Source: Corinectria fuckeliana
Lineage: Eukaryota > Ascomycota > Sordariomycetes > Hypocreales > Nectriaceae
Direction: 5' to 3'
Assembly: GCA_019137255.1 (NCBI GenBank)
Contig: WPDH01000027.1
Location: 310,001 to 374,000 of the forward strand
Length of the DNA: 64,000 nucleotides
Translations under genes and position numbers: made by a program
The notes under the pieces: generated by a model
Databases searched by the model: none
Told to the model about the DNA's origin: nothing
Seen by the model: the letters and a program-made list of their open reading frames with translations, nothing else
Shown: positions 1 through 10,745 of the stretch, one piece after another
How the letters are laid out: each line of letters starts with the position of its first letter
Position numbering within the stretch: position 1 is the stretch's first letter

Positions 1-967
1 ACCTAGTAGACGGGCTGTGACAGACAGGGTAGCGAGGTCAAGGTACAACATCCATGGCTTCTTCCTTGACTGAATTGAACGAGCAAGCCAGAGCCAGCAT
101 GCCAAACGTCTCGTCGTCGCCCAAAGGTCAGGCAGGTATCCATCCGTCCTACGTATTCTGATCCCGCCCTGGCTGCGTTGGTCTTCATTGGATCTAAACC
201 AACCCGTAGTGGCCCTCAAGCCCTTGTCGTGGTCGACCTCTCTCTCCACGCGCGGGCACCAACTCTGATCAAGACCCCTCCACCTCGTCTTGCTCTCGTG
301 CTCTCTTCCACTTCTCTCCCTCCTGGCTCATGGGCTTTCTCCTCCTCCTCTGAGCGCGCTTCCTTCTCATACTTTCTTTCTCTCCGGGGCTCAATTATTT
401 CGTTCGCTCTCCTCTCTCCTCCTTAATCCACGGGCCTGTGGTCGTCACCGCCTATCTTGCCGTCGCTCACCGATCCGATTCTCTTCCCCAGATAAAACCA
501 ACCTCTCCCGCTGTGGTTGGGCTCCTTGCTACTTAACCCAATACCCCAGGCCATTATCGGAACGACGAAACCATCGCGGTCTCTTGCTGTTCGCCGCTCG
601 AAGGAAAGATACCGTTTCATGCTGAAGTTGCCGCGAAGTTAGGACATCCACCTAGAAGGCGCCCGGAAGCCATCTCTTGTCTTACCCGTGTTGCCGTGTT
701 CCATGGAACGGAGCGAGGCCCGAGAACCTACCTACCTACCGAATTAATCTCTAATTTCTGCGAGAAAAAAAACGCCGACTAGATCACGGGCGGACTGGGA
801 AAGCCGGAAACGAAACCCGCGTCGCCGTCATCAGTCATTGAGTGTGTTGGGCTTGCACCACGCTCCGAGCGACTTGCTTGAGTGAGTTAGTGAGGGCCTG
901 ACCCCTGTGGAGGTGAAAGCGAGCCCCAAACTCGACCGTCCACAGGCTGCTAAAGCACTTTGCTGGG
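1..967. other. 5' flank of the first gene, no coding region seen
   Basis: No convincing gene is seen. Short open frames occur on both strands but lack family resemblance. The stretch is pyrimidine-rich (about 225-430) and carries a CCTACCTACCTACC word near 727, the intergenic word seen throughout the window. It probably holds the promoter and leader of the gene starting at 988. Confidence 0.5.
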
Positions 968-991
968 ATGCCACAGCGGGCAACACCATGA
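968..991 (+). promoter_or_regulatory. Short uORF whose stop overlaps the main start (ATGA)
   Basis: A seven-codon open frame starts with ATG at 968. It ends with TGA at 989-991, which overlaps the ATG at 988-990 of the downstream gene by two bases. The uORF is in a different frame from the main gene. Such an arrangement could allow termination-reinitiation or restrain initiation at the main AUG. That it is transcribed within the leader is an inference. Confidence 0.45.
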
Positions 992-3900
992 GTGCAAAGG
1001 TCGGTTTCACCAGTGCGGGCCACTTGGGTCACACTTACATCAACGGTGGTGTCGACAAGGTCCAGCACGAGCAGCAACAATTGCAGCAATTGGAGCAACA
1101 GCAGGTACAACAAAACCTCCCTACTGCGATTCCTCGTGCGCCAGCGCCAGCGCCGTTAATCGCCAATCCACACTCCCATCGCCAAAACCACAGCTCGTCC
1201 AAGCTACCGTCCTTTCGCTTCGCCGACCGCACAACTAGCGACAGCACTGTCTCCAACCCCGACAACGATAGTACCGCTAGTGAGAACAACCGCGACAACA
1301 GCGGCGGCCCCAGCGCATCAGCGGCGCTGTCGCACCCGTCACTAGCGTACCGCGCCCAGTCCTCCTCGCCTGTCTCACCCAATACAGGCCCCGGCGCCGC
1401 CCTGGTCGCAGGCCCAGTCCAACTCCCATCAGCACATCCAGGCCCTTTACCAGCAATCCCAGGCATATCCACTGGCTCGTCCGCAGGCCCGCCCGCAGGC
1501 TTATCCACTGGCCCAGGGCACCCCGTCGCTGCCGTTACGGGCCCCCGAGCCTCTGCCGGTGGCTCCCTAGATGCGGTATCAGCAGTGACGCTCCTGGCAA
1601 CTGCTCAGGCCCTGGCTCTGGCTCACCCGACAACACAACACCACATCGAAAAACAGTCTGAGTCTGTGTCTGCGTCTGCGTCGTCTGCATCCGCATCTGC
1701 ACCCGCGTCTACCACGTCTGCACCATCGCCCGCCGCCGCCGCCACCATCTCGACCTCCGTTATCGCCGCCACCATTACCGCCTCACCGCCGCTCTTGCGA
1801 TCCCGCTCGAGGACGTCCTCCTGCCACCCCGACTCCTCCGCCCCCGTTGTTGAGCCGCCAACCAAAGCCAGGCGTACCGCATCGGTCCCCGAAGCATCTC
1901 CCGTCCAAGACGTCGCTGATTCGGAATCCCCGCACTCCAAGTCCACTGCCGCTCGCTCCCGCAGTCGGCGATCCCTGGCGTCACGCAGATCGAATGGTGT
2001 TGCGTCCACCGGCCCGCCGCCTACTTTAAACACGGAGCGTCTGCAGGCCGTCGAGGCGGCTCAGGCTGCCCACCCGTCATTCGACGGGTCATCAAAGGAC
2101 TCGCCCCCCGGCCAGCGAGAATTGCTCTTGCCCAAGACGCTTTCCAACTCTAGTCCCCCCGATGACAGGCGAACATCTGTCTCGCATCGTCCTCCAGTTT
2201 CGTACCGACCGCCTGTCAACCAGAACACACAGCCGTCCACGTCAACGCCTGTTCGCGTCCCCCCCATTCGAGGCTTCCGCTCCTCTGGCTCCCGCAAGAG
2301 TTTGACCCTCGACATGCCTTCGAGGCCCCGCATGTATGATTTTGGGGACGACCCCCTTGACTCCAATCACGACCGCACTCTTCGCGCACTCGAGGGGAGA
2401 CCCGATCAGGATTTTCTGTTCTCGGCCACTTCTGGCTCGGGTCGTCGCGATGCCCTAGATGGCGATGACACCGGTGATGTTTTCCTCAAAATTGCCCGAG
2501 AGGAGTCGCCCAGACGTCTACAAGAGGAGCGCCTCCTAGATGAATCCCAGAGCGTTGTGGTAAGTCATTATTCCCTTGCGTCTAAATGTTGTCTCGGCGT
2601 CTGTCTTAGCGCCATGTGTGTCGAGAGATGCAGATCTGTAACCGCCGCTTCGGCCCCAAGAGGGATCCCCAGCAGAAGCCCAGGATCCCTTTTCTTACAC
2701 TCATTACTACTCCTTATACTTGCAATTGGTCGCTCTATATTTCGTTGCCTTGCTCGGAGCTGACCGGAACAGTCCCGAATGTCGCGAGTGTCACGACCCT
2801 CGCATCGTCGGCCTCTCTCCAATGTAGTCCCGACCAACAAGCCGACTTCCCCCCCTCAGATCCGCCGACGACTCTCCGACCAACAAGAGACCTCCCGCCA
2901 AAGACACTACGATGATGACAAAGTAAGCGAAGTGTCTCGTATGTCCACCTATCGGACGTTTGCAAGAGAAAAAGCTGCCTCGGTTCACCCCGCAGATGAC
3001 CAGAGTCGCACGCGAACTGGCGGTTCCGTCGTGCGCTCTACCCCCGTAACGCCACGCTCCATGGCTTTTCAAGACACCGATAACTCGACGTACTCGCGCC
3101 GGCGATCGTCGATAACTGACAACAACTCCACTGTACACGCTCGAGGCTCTTCACACAGGACACCTGTCGCTTCGCACAGCCATAACAAGACGTACAACTC
3201 ATCCCCCCTGGTTCGGTCATTTGATTTCCCTCAGCAACAACAGCCGCAAGTCCAGGAAACTAGCCAAGGTGGCCGTGATGGAACCGAATCAACAACCTCT
3301 ACGACTGCACCATCCACAGTCTGGGACGAGCTTGACGACCTCAAGTCTCGGATACATCGCCTTGAGCTCACGGGAAAACTCCCTTCGACGTCTGGTGCGG
3401 CAGTTTCGAGACTGTCGGATGAACGCCCGCCTACAGCTAACACGGCATTGACCACCGTATCTTCGTCCCCAAAGCGACCTGGAAATGAACACCAGGCCAC
3501 CGATGTGGTCAGCACCACGTCTACGCAACGGGAAGCACACCCTCTTCTTCACGCCGCCCTCGCCAAGTCCAAACCACTCCTCGACGCGGAGGTTTTCAGG
3601 GCACTGGAATCTGCTGCGAATGATGCCATGGCGCTCTCGACGATGACGGGCTCACCGGGCCAACCCGGCCCAATCTCAAGCGGAGCCAGCACAATTGGTT
3701 CTGGAACAACAGTAACGGACCGCCAGTTGAGGCGCAAGGCCGATAGCGTTTGTCGCAGCTTGACAGAGCTTTGCGTTGCCTTGGGCGAAGCCCACACCCA
3801 ACCACGGACGCAACCAGTACTTCAAATCCAAGTTCCAGCTACTGCTTCAGTTCCGGCGCCGACCGATGCCCCAACAACGCCCACTCTCAACAAGACCTTT

Positions 3901-4701
3901 TCCGGGCTTACCTCTCAACGTCGCCCAAGCATTAGTGCCGCAGAGAACCTGGCAAGGTCTAATACTAGTCCTAGGACGCTGTCAAAGTTCGAGGAAAGGA
4001 GACTCAATCTCCTTAACGGTAACAATCTGCCCGCTCCTCGCGTTACTGCTTCAACGCCGTCAACCCCGCTTGAGCCGGTCTCGCAGCAGCGCAGATCCTC
4101 ACTCCTGGTGGCCAGAACTCGCCGTGCGGGCACCGAAGAGCCGGAAGATGGCAGAAGATCGTCTATAATGCTGAGGACTAGACGGGCGGGCACCGAAGAG
4201 CCGGAAGAAGGACGGAAGACGTCCCTGCTTGTCCGCAACCGCCGGGGGACCCTCGGCGAAGAGGATGATGACCGAACGATATTTCGCTCCCCCTCACGGG
4301 CTCATACCGATCTCAATACGCGGAACGTGGCTCACGAACAGCTCTCGCAGCCCCAACCTTTGGATAACAGCAATTTGGCAACCTCAGCGCTTCCTCGTCG
4401 AAGATTTGCGTCCTCTAACTTGAATCCTTCACGGTTGACAACGCCTCTTACCTCGAACGTGCCTTCTCCAAGAAGGTACTTTGACAGACCAAACCAGGAT
4501 CGCGATAGCAACAACAGCAGCAACAACAACAACAACAACAACAACAGCATGGCGGAAAGGCCCACCGAAGACCGCGGACAACGCCACTTGTCCATGGGGC
4601 AGTCTATGCTGGGCCGAACCAGTAGCATGATTAGAAGGCCAAATCGGGACAGTGCAGTCACCATAACCCAGGCTTCTGCGGCTGCTGGCGGCTATAGATG
4701 A
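988..4701 (+). CDS. Ser/Thr/Pro-rich protein of unknown function
   Basis: Two exons, 988-2559 and 2773-4701, joined in phase 0 across a 213-nt intron (GTAAGT donor, GCTGAC branch sequence close to the CAG acceptor) give about 1166 residues. The start is the first in-frame ATG, in a good context (CAACACCATG). Most of the protein is low-complexity Ser/Thr/Pro/Ala, basic and probably disordered. The best-ordered part is roughly residues 700-865. It opens with a helical segment containing WDELDDLKSRIHRLEL and closes with a second helical stretch containing RRKADSVCRSLTELCVALG. Residues near 1035-1095 hold imperfect tandem repeats with the core RAGTEEPE. An Asn run coded by CAA/CAAC repeats lies near 4509-4548. 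I recognise the helical block as conserved in filamentous fungi but cannot assign a function. Confidence 0.8.
4086..4266 (+). repeat. Intragenic 60-bp tandem repeat
   Basis: About three imperfect copies of a 60-bp unit lie in frame. The words GCGGGCACCGAAGAGCCGGA recur exactly 60 nt apart (about 4126 and 4186). The encoded unit is about 20 residues, with an RRSS/RKTS phosphosite-like start and an RRAGTEEPE core; the third copy has diverged to RRGTLGEED. Confidence 0.8.
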
Positions 4702-5772
4702 CCTCTTTTTTCCTTTTCCTTTTTTTTTTTTTTTACGATTTGCACCGATTTCATGATTGTACTATTATACATGCTTTGTACTTCTTCCGCAAGCGTGGTC
4801 ATATTTGTGGCTCCCGTATAAGAGGGCTTTCCGAATTCTTTCCCTATTTCATCTCATTCGACTTGACGATTCACGACGAACAACTCCGCCAACGACTTGG
4901 ACCGCTGTGCAACAAGATGTACATAAGCATTGAACAACATACATACACATACACGGAAAAACGAACAAAACCACGGGGAGATGAATCGCAATGGTGTCGG
5001 AACGCGTCTGGCACCACGCAGAACAGCGAATGGGCCGCGGTTCAGCAGAAACAAGAACATACACTCTAGGGTCTCTTTAGGAAATGTCGGACAGGGGGGA
5101 GGAGTGAATAGGTTGAATTTCTGGCATGGGTGGACTACTGGCACTGAGACTACTGTATGATATAGCAGGGGTTGCTTAAAGCAGATCCTTTTCTTTTGGT
5201 TAATGAAGAGCATGTATTGTGTCGGGGTGACTATTTGCTTTCGTTTCGGATCCCACTTATCCAGCTACTTACGTGACGGGCTAATTGCTGCATATGGCTA
5301 CATAGTAGATGCCTTTTAGCCTGACCACGGAATACGTCTCTATTCTCGCTAGTTGAATTAAATGACAAGGGTGATGTATTTGTATGTTAGAACCCTCTTC
5401 GTGGCGGTTAGTCTAGTAGTGAATCGTTGGAGACATTGCCTTGGCTTCCAATGGGTTTGATGCTGAGTCACGCCGGGTTTGACTCCCAGAACTCCCACAA
5501 GCAGGCACCCGCCTGCCTACCTATTAATTAGAGGCTCCACAACCTAGTAGGTCCATGTAAACCTCAACGTCGAGTCAAATAGGTAGATGTCTCTCATCTA
5601 CTTGAGTCGATCTACATCCCGAGCTTCTTGTTGCTCGAAAGCGTCCTCCGTATCGCACGCCTCCTTCCGAAACGTCGCTCCATTTTGCCTCTCCGCCTAC
5701 TACGGTTCAGCGTCAGGTGCAGCGTCCGCGCAGCAACCGAACCCTCACCAGTTCCATTCTCACACACGCACC
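4702..5772. other. Intergenic region between two same-strand genes
   Basis: This holds the 3' flank of the upstream gene, with a T-rich run just after its stop, and the promoter and leader of TPT1. No independent gene is supported. An open frame runs without a stop from ATG 5587 into TPT1 (see that entry). Confidence 0.5.
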
Positions 5773-6797
5773 ATGGCGGAGGATGTAGGAGCCTCGGAGC
5801 CGGCGCATCAGGCACTCGAGGACAGGGCGCTCGGCAAGGCGGAGCGGGGGAGGAGAGGCGGGGGTCGTGGTGGCCGCGGCAAGGGAGGAGGCGGGCCCGG
5901 CCGCGAGGTGCTGGTGTCCAAGGCGCTGTCCAAGTTGCTGCGGCACCAGGCCGACAGTGCGAAGATCCGGCTTGACGGGGAGGGCTATGCGCCGCTGGAT
6001 CGCGTGGTAAGGCTCCCGGGTGTCTCGTAATGGCGGCGATGAGTGCGTTTGCGCTCGTGGTCGAGTGGCCCGGACTTGCACTCTCATCTCGGGACTTCTG
6101 TCCGTCTCGGCCTTCAAGGACCCAGACTAACACAGCCTTCGTTCAGCTCGCCTGGGGCCCGTTGAAGTCTCTCAACGTCACCCTCGCCGACATCCAGTCC
6201 GTCGTCAGCTCCAGCGACAAGCAGCGCTTCTCCGTGAAGCCCAAAGCCGGCACCAACGCCGAGCCCTCGACGGCCAGCACCGACGCCGCCGACTACCTCA
6301 TCCGCGCCAACCAGGGCCACTCCATCAAGCTCGAGTCGTCGGCCCTGCTCGCGCCCGTCACCCTCGAGCAGGGCAACGTGCCCCCGCGCGTCCTGCACGG
6401 GACCTACTTCTGCTTCTGGCCTAGCATCGTCGAGGCCGGCGGGCTGAAGGTCATGGGCCGCAACCACGTGCACTGCGCGACGGGCATGCCCGAGGACGGC
6501 GTCGTGAGCGGCATGCGCCGCGACGCGGAGCTCCTCGTCGAGATCGACGTCGAGGCCAGCCTGCGGGAGGGCGTGGCGTGGTGGAGGAGCGACAACGGCG
6601 TGCTGCTGACCGAGGGCGATGTGCAAGGCGTGCTGAGCTCGCGGTACTTCAAGGTGGTGACGGGGCGGCAGAAGGACGTGGGCGTGTTGTGGCAGGACGG
6701 CGAGTGGGTGGCGGACTTGCCGGCGGGCATCAAGATGAACGTGCCCAACGGCAAGGGACGGGATAGAGGAAGAGGGGGTCGACGTGGTGGCTCTTGA
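5773..6797 (+). CDS. TPT1: tRNA 2'-phosphotransferase (Tpt1/KptA family)
   Basis: This enzyme removes the 2'-phosphate left at the tRNA splice junction, transferring it to NAD+. Two exons, 5773-6006 and 6147-6797, joined in phase 0 across a 140-nt intron (GTAAGG donor, GACTAAC branch) give about 294 residues. After a Gly/Arg-rich N-terminus come the family landmarks: an SKALSKLLRH block, RLDGEGYAPLDRV, LAWGPLKSL, a DKQRFSV segment, IRANQGHS, and HGTYF near the catalytic core. The C-terminus is again Gly/Arg-rich. ATG 5773 was chosen for its context (CGCACCATGG). An in-frame ATG at 5587 would add 62 residues that are rich in Ser/Arg and almost free of acidic residues, resembling a mitochondrial presequence. 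The family assignment is firm; the start is uncertain. Confidence 0.93.
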
Positions 6798-6927
6798 CGA
6801 GATGATATATCCTCAGAATAAAGAAGACATGATCGCAGTTTAGATCTCTCCTGGGACTCGCATCCTATCTACCTAGGCATCAGTGATGACCCTAGCCCAA
6901 CCAAGTTCCCTCCATCCATCCGTAGTA

Positions 6928-8185
6928 TCAAAACCGACACCTGTACTCCGCACTATCAAGGAGCCTAGGATCAATTAGGCTCTGAGATGTCATGGTTTTC
7001 TTCAGCGTTTCTTGCATCTTCCCATCCCGACTCCGTTCCTCGTGCTCCAGCCACGCGCGTATCTGCTTAGCCATGCCGACCTTGGCCTCGTCCTTAGTCG
7101 GGGCGTCCTGGATACAGCCTAGAGTTTCGGGCATCAACCCGTCGGTCCAGAAGGTCGGTCGACTACACCAGAGGCCGTTCGCTTCGCACTCGATGCCGTA
7201 TCGTGGCGGATCGATGCCCAGCCTCTTGCACAGCGTCTCAACTTTCTTAAAGAGGGCTGCGCTTTCGTCGTCATCGTCGTCGTTGTCGGCGGCGAACAGC
7301 CCAGGGCGGCGAGATATCTTCGAGTGCCGAGGGGGGTTGATGGGTGTCCCGTACTGCATTTCGGCGTCTTCGATCTTGACCTTTTTGCGCTTCGGGGAGT
7401 GCTGCGACGAGGACTGCTGGGGCTTGGCTTTGCTATTGTCATCATCGTCTTCGCTATCGCCGTCATCTGCCTCGTAGTAATGGCTTGATTCGTCACTGTC
7501 GCTGTCATCGTTCTCAAGGACAGAGTCCGAAGTATCCACTTCGTCATCGTCGTCATCGTCTTCATTGCTATCCGGACTGGGATCCGGAGTGGGTGGGCGC
7601 TTGAGCCAGGCAAGAGCCTGCTGCGCTGCAAATTGCTTCGCTTTCTACCTCGACGGTTAGCGTCTGGGTTTTCACGTCAATACACTGTATTTGAGGGTTA
7701 TACCGTACCTTCTTTTGCGAGAAAGAGGGAATCTCCTCTCCAGGTCTATATCCGAAACCCTCACGGGGAAACTGGCCCTCCTCACCAGGGAGCTCGTAAG
7801 TGACGCGATAGCGCCTCTGCCCAGTGGAGGGTACCGTCAACTCCTCCTCTTGGGGCGCACCCAGCATGCCCTTTTTTCCCTTTTGAATGTACTCTGGTTC
7901 GCGAGGCTGTCAGCGGGGTTTGTTGTTGTAAGGTACTTAGAAGAGAGCTGAGATGTAGGAGTTATCACGACAGGACTTGCCTTGGAGCTCGCCAATGTAG
8001 TTATGATTATCGAGGTTTGGCTCCGAGTTATCTACGGTGAGAAGTCTGATTGCGGCTTCATCAGCGCGACTGAAGGGCATGGGCTTGCCGTTGTCTCTCT
8101 CCCATCTCATCCACGTGGTGAGTTTTTCTTGAAGGACGTTCAATTTGACGGGCGTGTTGTTAGATTGTGCGTTGTTGTGAGCCAT
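6928..8185 (-). CDS. Protein with two double-stranded RNA-binding-type domains
   Basis: Three exons on the minus strand, 8185-7981, 7893-7709 and 7644-6928, give about 368 residues. Intron 1 (7894-7980) has a GC donor in the classic AG|GCAAGT context and a GCTGAC branch; intron 2 (7645-7708) is GT-AG. The first dsRBD-like region spans about residues 60-150. It runs from NYIGELQEYIQKGK, through a YRVTYEL strand and an EGFGY turn, to the helix KAKQFAAQQALAWL. A highly acidic, Ser-rich linker follows. A second, more divergent dsRBD-like region is near residues 265-340 (LCKRLGIDPPRYGIE to DEAKVGMAKQIRAWL). dsRBD proteins bind duplex RNA in silencing, editing or ribosome biogenesis; nothing here decides which. 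I do not recognise a named orthologue. Confidence 0.85.
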
Positions 8186-9138
8186 GGCGTCTGCGTTTGC
8201 GTTTACTTCGAGTTGTTTTAGTCAGAGCACAATTGGATGTTACTTGGTAGCGCAAGAAGAGGAAGAGGAAGAGGGAATCGGTGCAAGGAAACGTCGGCTA
8301 GAAACAGACGTTGCGCAATTGCGTTCTATCCAATTCGCGGGGGTGACTCGACGCCGTCGTCAGCGCGCAGCGGCGAGCGGGATATCAGGCATCCGAGGAC
8401 TGGGAGAGAGGTCTCAACTCGGCTGCGAATAGGAAGAGGGGGCTTTCATGCAGTCGAAACCAACAACAACGAATAAAACTCGGCTGCAGCAAGATAGATG
8501 CCTAGATGGAGTGTGAGGCGATGCGATGCGCTGCGCTGTGATATGATGTGATGTAAGAAGGCTGTGGCTTGGCCCGCGGCCGTGGCTGGAAGGAGTTTGG
8601 CCAACACCGGTGGGGCCTGGCTGATTTCTATCCCACGGCTCACTCGCGCTTCAACTTGCGGCCACGCAGGTGAGAACGAGAAGAGCAGAGAACCATCCAG
8701 GCTGGGTTGACAAGCGGAAAGGTCACTGTGCAGCGAATGGCGTCCCGCAGCTGTAGCTTACCATGCTACCTCGTTTCTAGGTAACAGTACGTACATGTGA
8801 GATGTGAGGATGGGTACTAGTTAGTTCGACCATCTAATCTACACCGCCATCCCAAAAGCAAAGAGATGTGCCAAGTCATGATATCATCAAGAGAAAAGGC
8901 GAGCAACGAAGGCGTATAGGGACCCTGCGAGGGCCTCGTTGCGGGAATATACTAACAGAGCCGGACGCATAAGCCCGATGACGTTTCTCCGAGCAACCCC
9001 GGGGTATCTAGGTATCAACTGTACCGATATGCAAATGATAACGCCGCTGCCTGGCACCGGTGTGTATGCACTTTGCAGGCCTCTGCCATGCAAACCAAGT
9101 ACTTTTTTTCCTCTTTCTTTTTGCTTCTTCTCCCTTCC
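8186..9138. other. Intergenic, no gene seen
   Basis: This holds the promoter of the minus-strand dsRBD gene and the 3' flank of EFG1. There is a short G/A-rich stretch near 8257-8280. No coding region is supported. Confidence 0.5.
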
Positions 9139-10096
9139 TCAATCCTCCTCGAAAAAGCTCCCGTCGTCGCTGTCGTCGGCCTTGGCTGCTGCGGCCGCCC
9201 CGGACTCGCGCATCAGCCGCCTGCGCTCCCTCCTGTTCGCCGGCACTTCGCCCTTGTCCTGAGCCGCCGCCTTTCCCTTGGGTTTCTGTTTAGGCTGTGC
9301 GTCTGTCGCAGGCCTAGTCTGTGTCGTGGCAGGCTTCGACTTTTGCTGCCGACGTTCCGGCTTGTTTCCGTCCTGCCAGGTGTCTGATGGCCGTTTTTCC
9401 CGAATCGCTCGCAAGGCGTAGGAGCCTTCCCTCATTGCCTGTTCTATTGCAGACCACATGGGCGGTCTCTCAGCGTCTAGCAAAGCCTTCGTCTTGGCAG
9501 CCTTGTCCTCTATGCTGTCATCCTTGGTGGTCTCGGACTTGTAGAGGCTGACGTATGTTTCAATGTGGGGGAAGTGTTGAGTGTATGCTTCGTCCACTTC
9601 CGCGATGTGTAAGAGCCGCTTCAGCTCTTCCGTCTCCTCGGGGGAACTGCCTTGCTCGATCTTCTTCCGGATCTGCTTCGCTAGTCTCATGGCCCTCTTT
9701 CGTTCTGCGGCTCGCGCGTTAGCATCCCACGCCCCCGGGTTTCCTTTCCATTGAAAAGCACGTACCGAAGAAGCGGACCATGTGATACTTGGAAATCATG
9801 GCACCTCGCTTTTTCTGGAAGGCCTTCTCTAATATGGTGGTCTTGTGCGCGGCCAATTCGCGTTCGAGGTCGTTGCGGACGTTGGCGGGCAAATCCTGGT
9901 CTCGATTCAACAGGCGTTCGATGTTGCGCACGCGTTTCCTTGCCCATTGAGAGCTTCCCTCGTTCGGTTGGTTCTTGGCCTTGCCGGTGTGCTGCTTCTG
10001 CTTCTTGAACGGGCCGGCGTCGTTGGAAGAATGCGGTTCGGGAGAGCCAAGCTCGGGTGAGCCGACTACCTGGTCGAAGCTTCTCTTGCTGGCCAT
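9139..10096 (-). CDS. EFG1: rRNA-processing protein Efg1
   Basis: Efg1 is a nucleolar factor of the small-subunit processome, needed for early 18S rRNA maturation. Two exons, 10096-9766 and 9704-9139, joined in phase 1 across a 61-nt intron (GTACGT donor, GATGCTAAC branch) give about 298 residues. The conserved block crosses the junction: [37 protein letters not shown] and [12 protein letters not shown], then the [20 protein letters not shown] stretch. The C-terminal third is Lys/Arg-rich with an acidic tail ending FFEED. It is divergent with the Sea4 gene, about 650 nt from start to start, with an assembly gap in the shared promoter. Confidence 0.92.
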
Positions 10097-10745
10097 TATG
10101 TATTGGGGCCTGCTGGCTGTATGATTGAATGCTCTGGAGAATAGAAACGCCTCGAGGCTGGTGTCATGAAATCGTACCTTAACCTGTGCAACGGGGACTT
10201 TTTTTTCTTCTGAAGAAAGGAAGAATTGATCTGCCGAGTCCAGATCTTATCAGCGGTGACCAAATATGGATTAGCGCAAAGTTCCTCGGTAGCGGGGGGG
10301 GGGGGGGGCCTTTTTTTTGGGGGGGGGGNNGGGGGGGGGGGGGGGGCCTATTTTTTGGGCGAGGGAGCTATTCCAGACTTCGCAGCCGATTGGGGAGCTT
10401 CATGACCAATGACCGCCTCGGCCAATTCTCCGCCTTCGCCTCCGTTTTGAACCGCGACTCATTGAGACGCCATGCGATACATGTCCTTCACTTCCAATGG
10501 CACCCGGTCGCGGCTTCTAGACAGATTCATTACTTGAGCCGCCTACCTGCCTGTCTCAACTAGAAACCAAAAGGCTTTCCGACCCCCTGAAGCTGTCGGC
10601 TGATATTGATACTGGTACTGATACACATCTGCTGCCATCGAACGCATCATACTCGACCATCGCAATCCGTCTCCCCTTGACTCCTGAAAATATCTCACTC
10701 TTCTCCTCATCTAAAAGCCTTGAGCTTCAATAATCTACATCCATC
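10097..10745. other. Divergent promoter region EFG1/SEA4
   Basis: The region lies between two start codons and should hold both promoters. An unresolved G-homopolymer gap interrupts it (see 10294-10360). A CT-rich, A-poor segment just upstream of 10746 looks like the SEA4 leader. Confidence 0.5.
10294..10360. other. Assembly gap (NN) in a poly-G tract with repeated flanks
   Basis: NN at 10329-10330 sits in long G runs. The sequence GGCC + T-run + GGG occurs on both sides (about 10307-10325 and 10345-10360), differing by an A inside the T-run. This looks like two contig ends covering the same place and joined without merging. Confidence 0.8.

Noticed and set aside
5400..5500. tRNA-like word GGGTTTGACTCCC
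   Set aside because: It resembles a T-arm, but I could not build an acceptor stem or anticodon arm around it.
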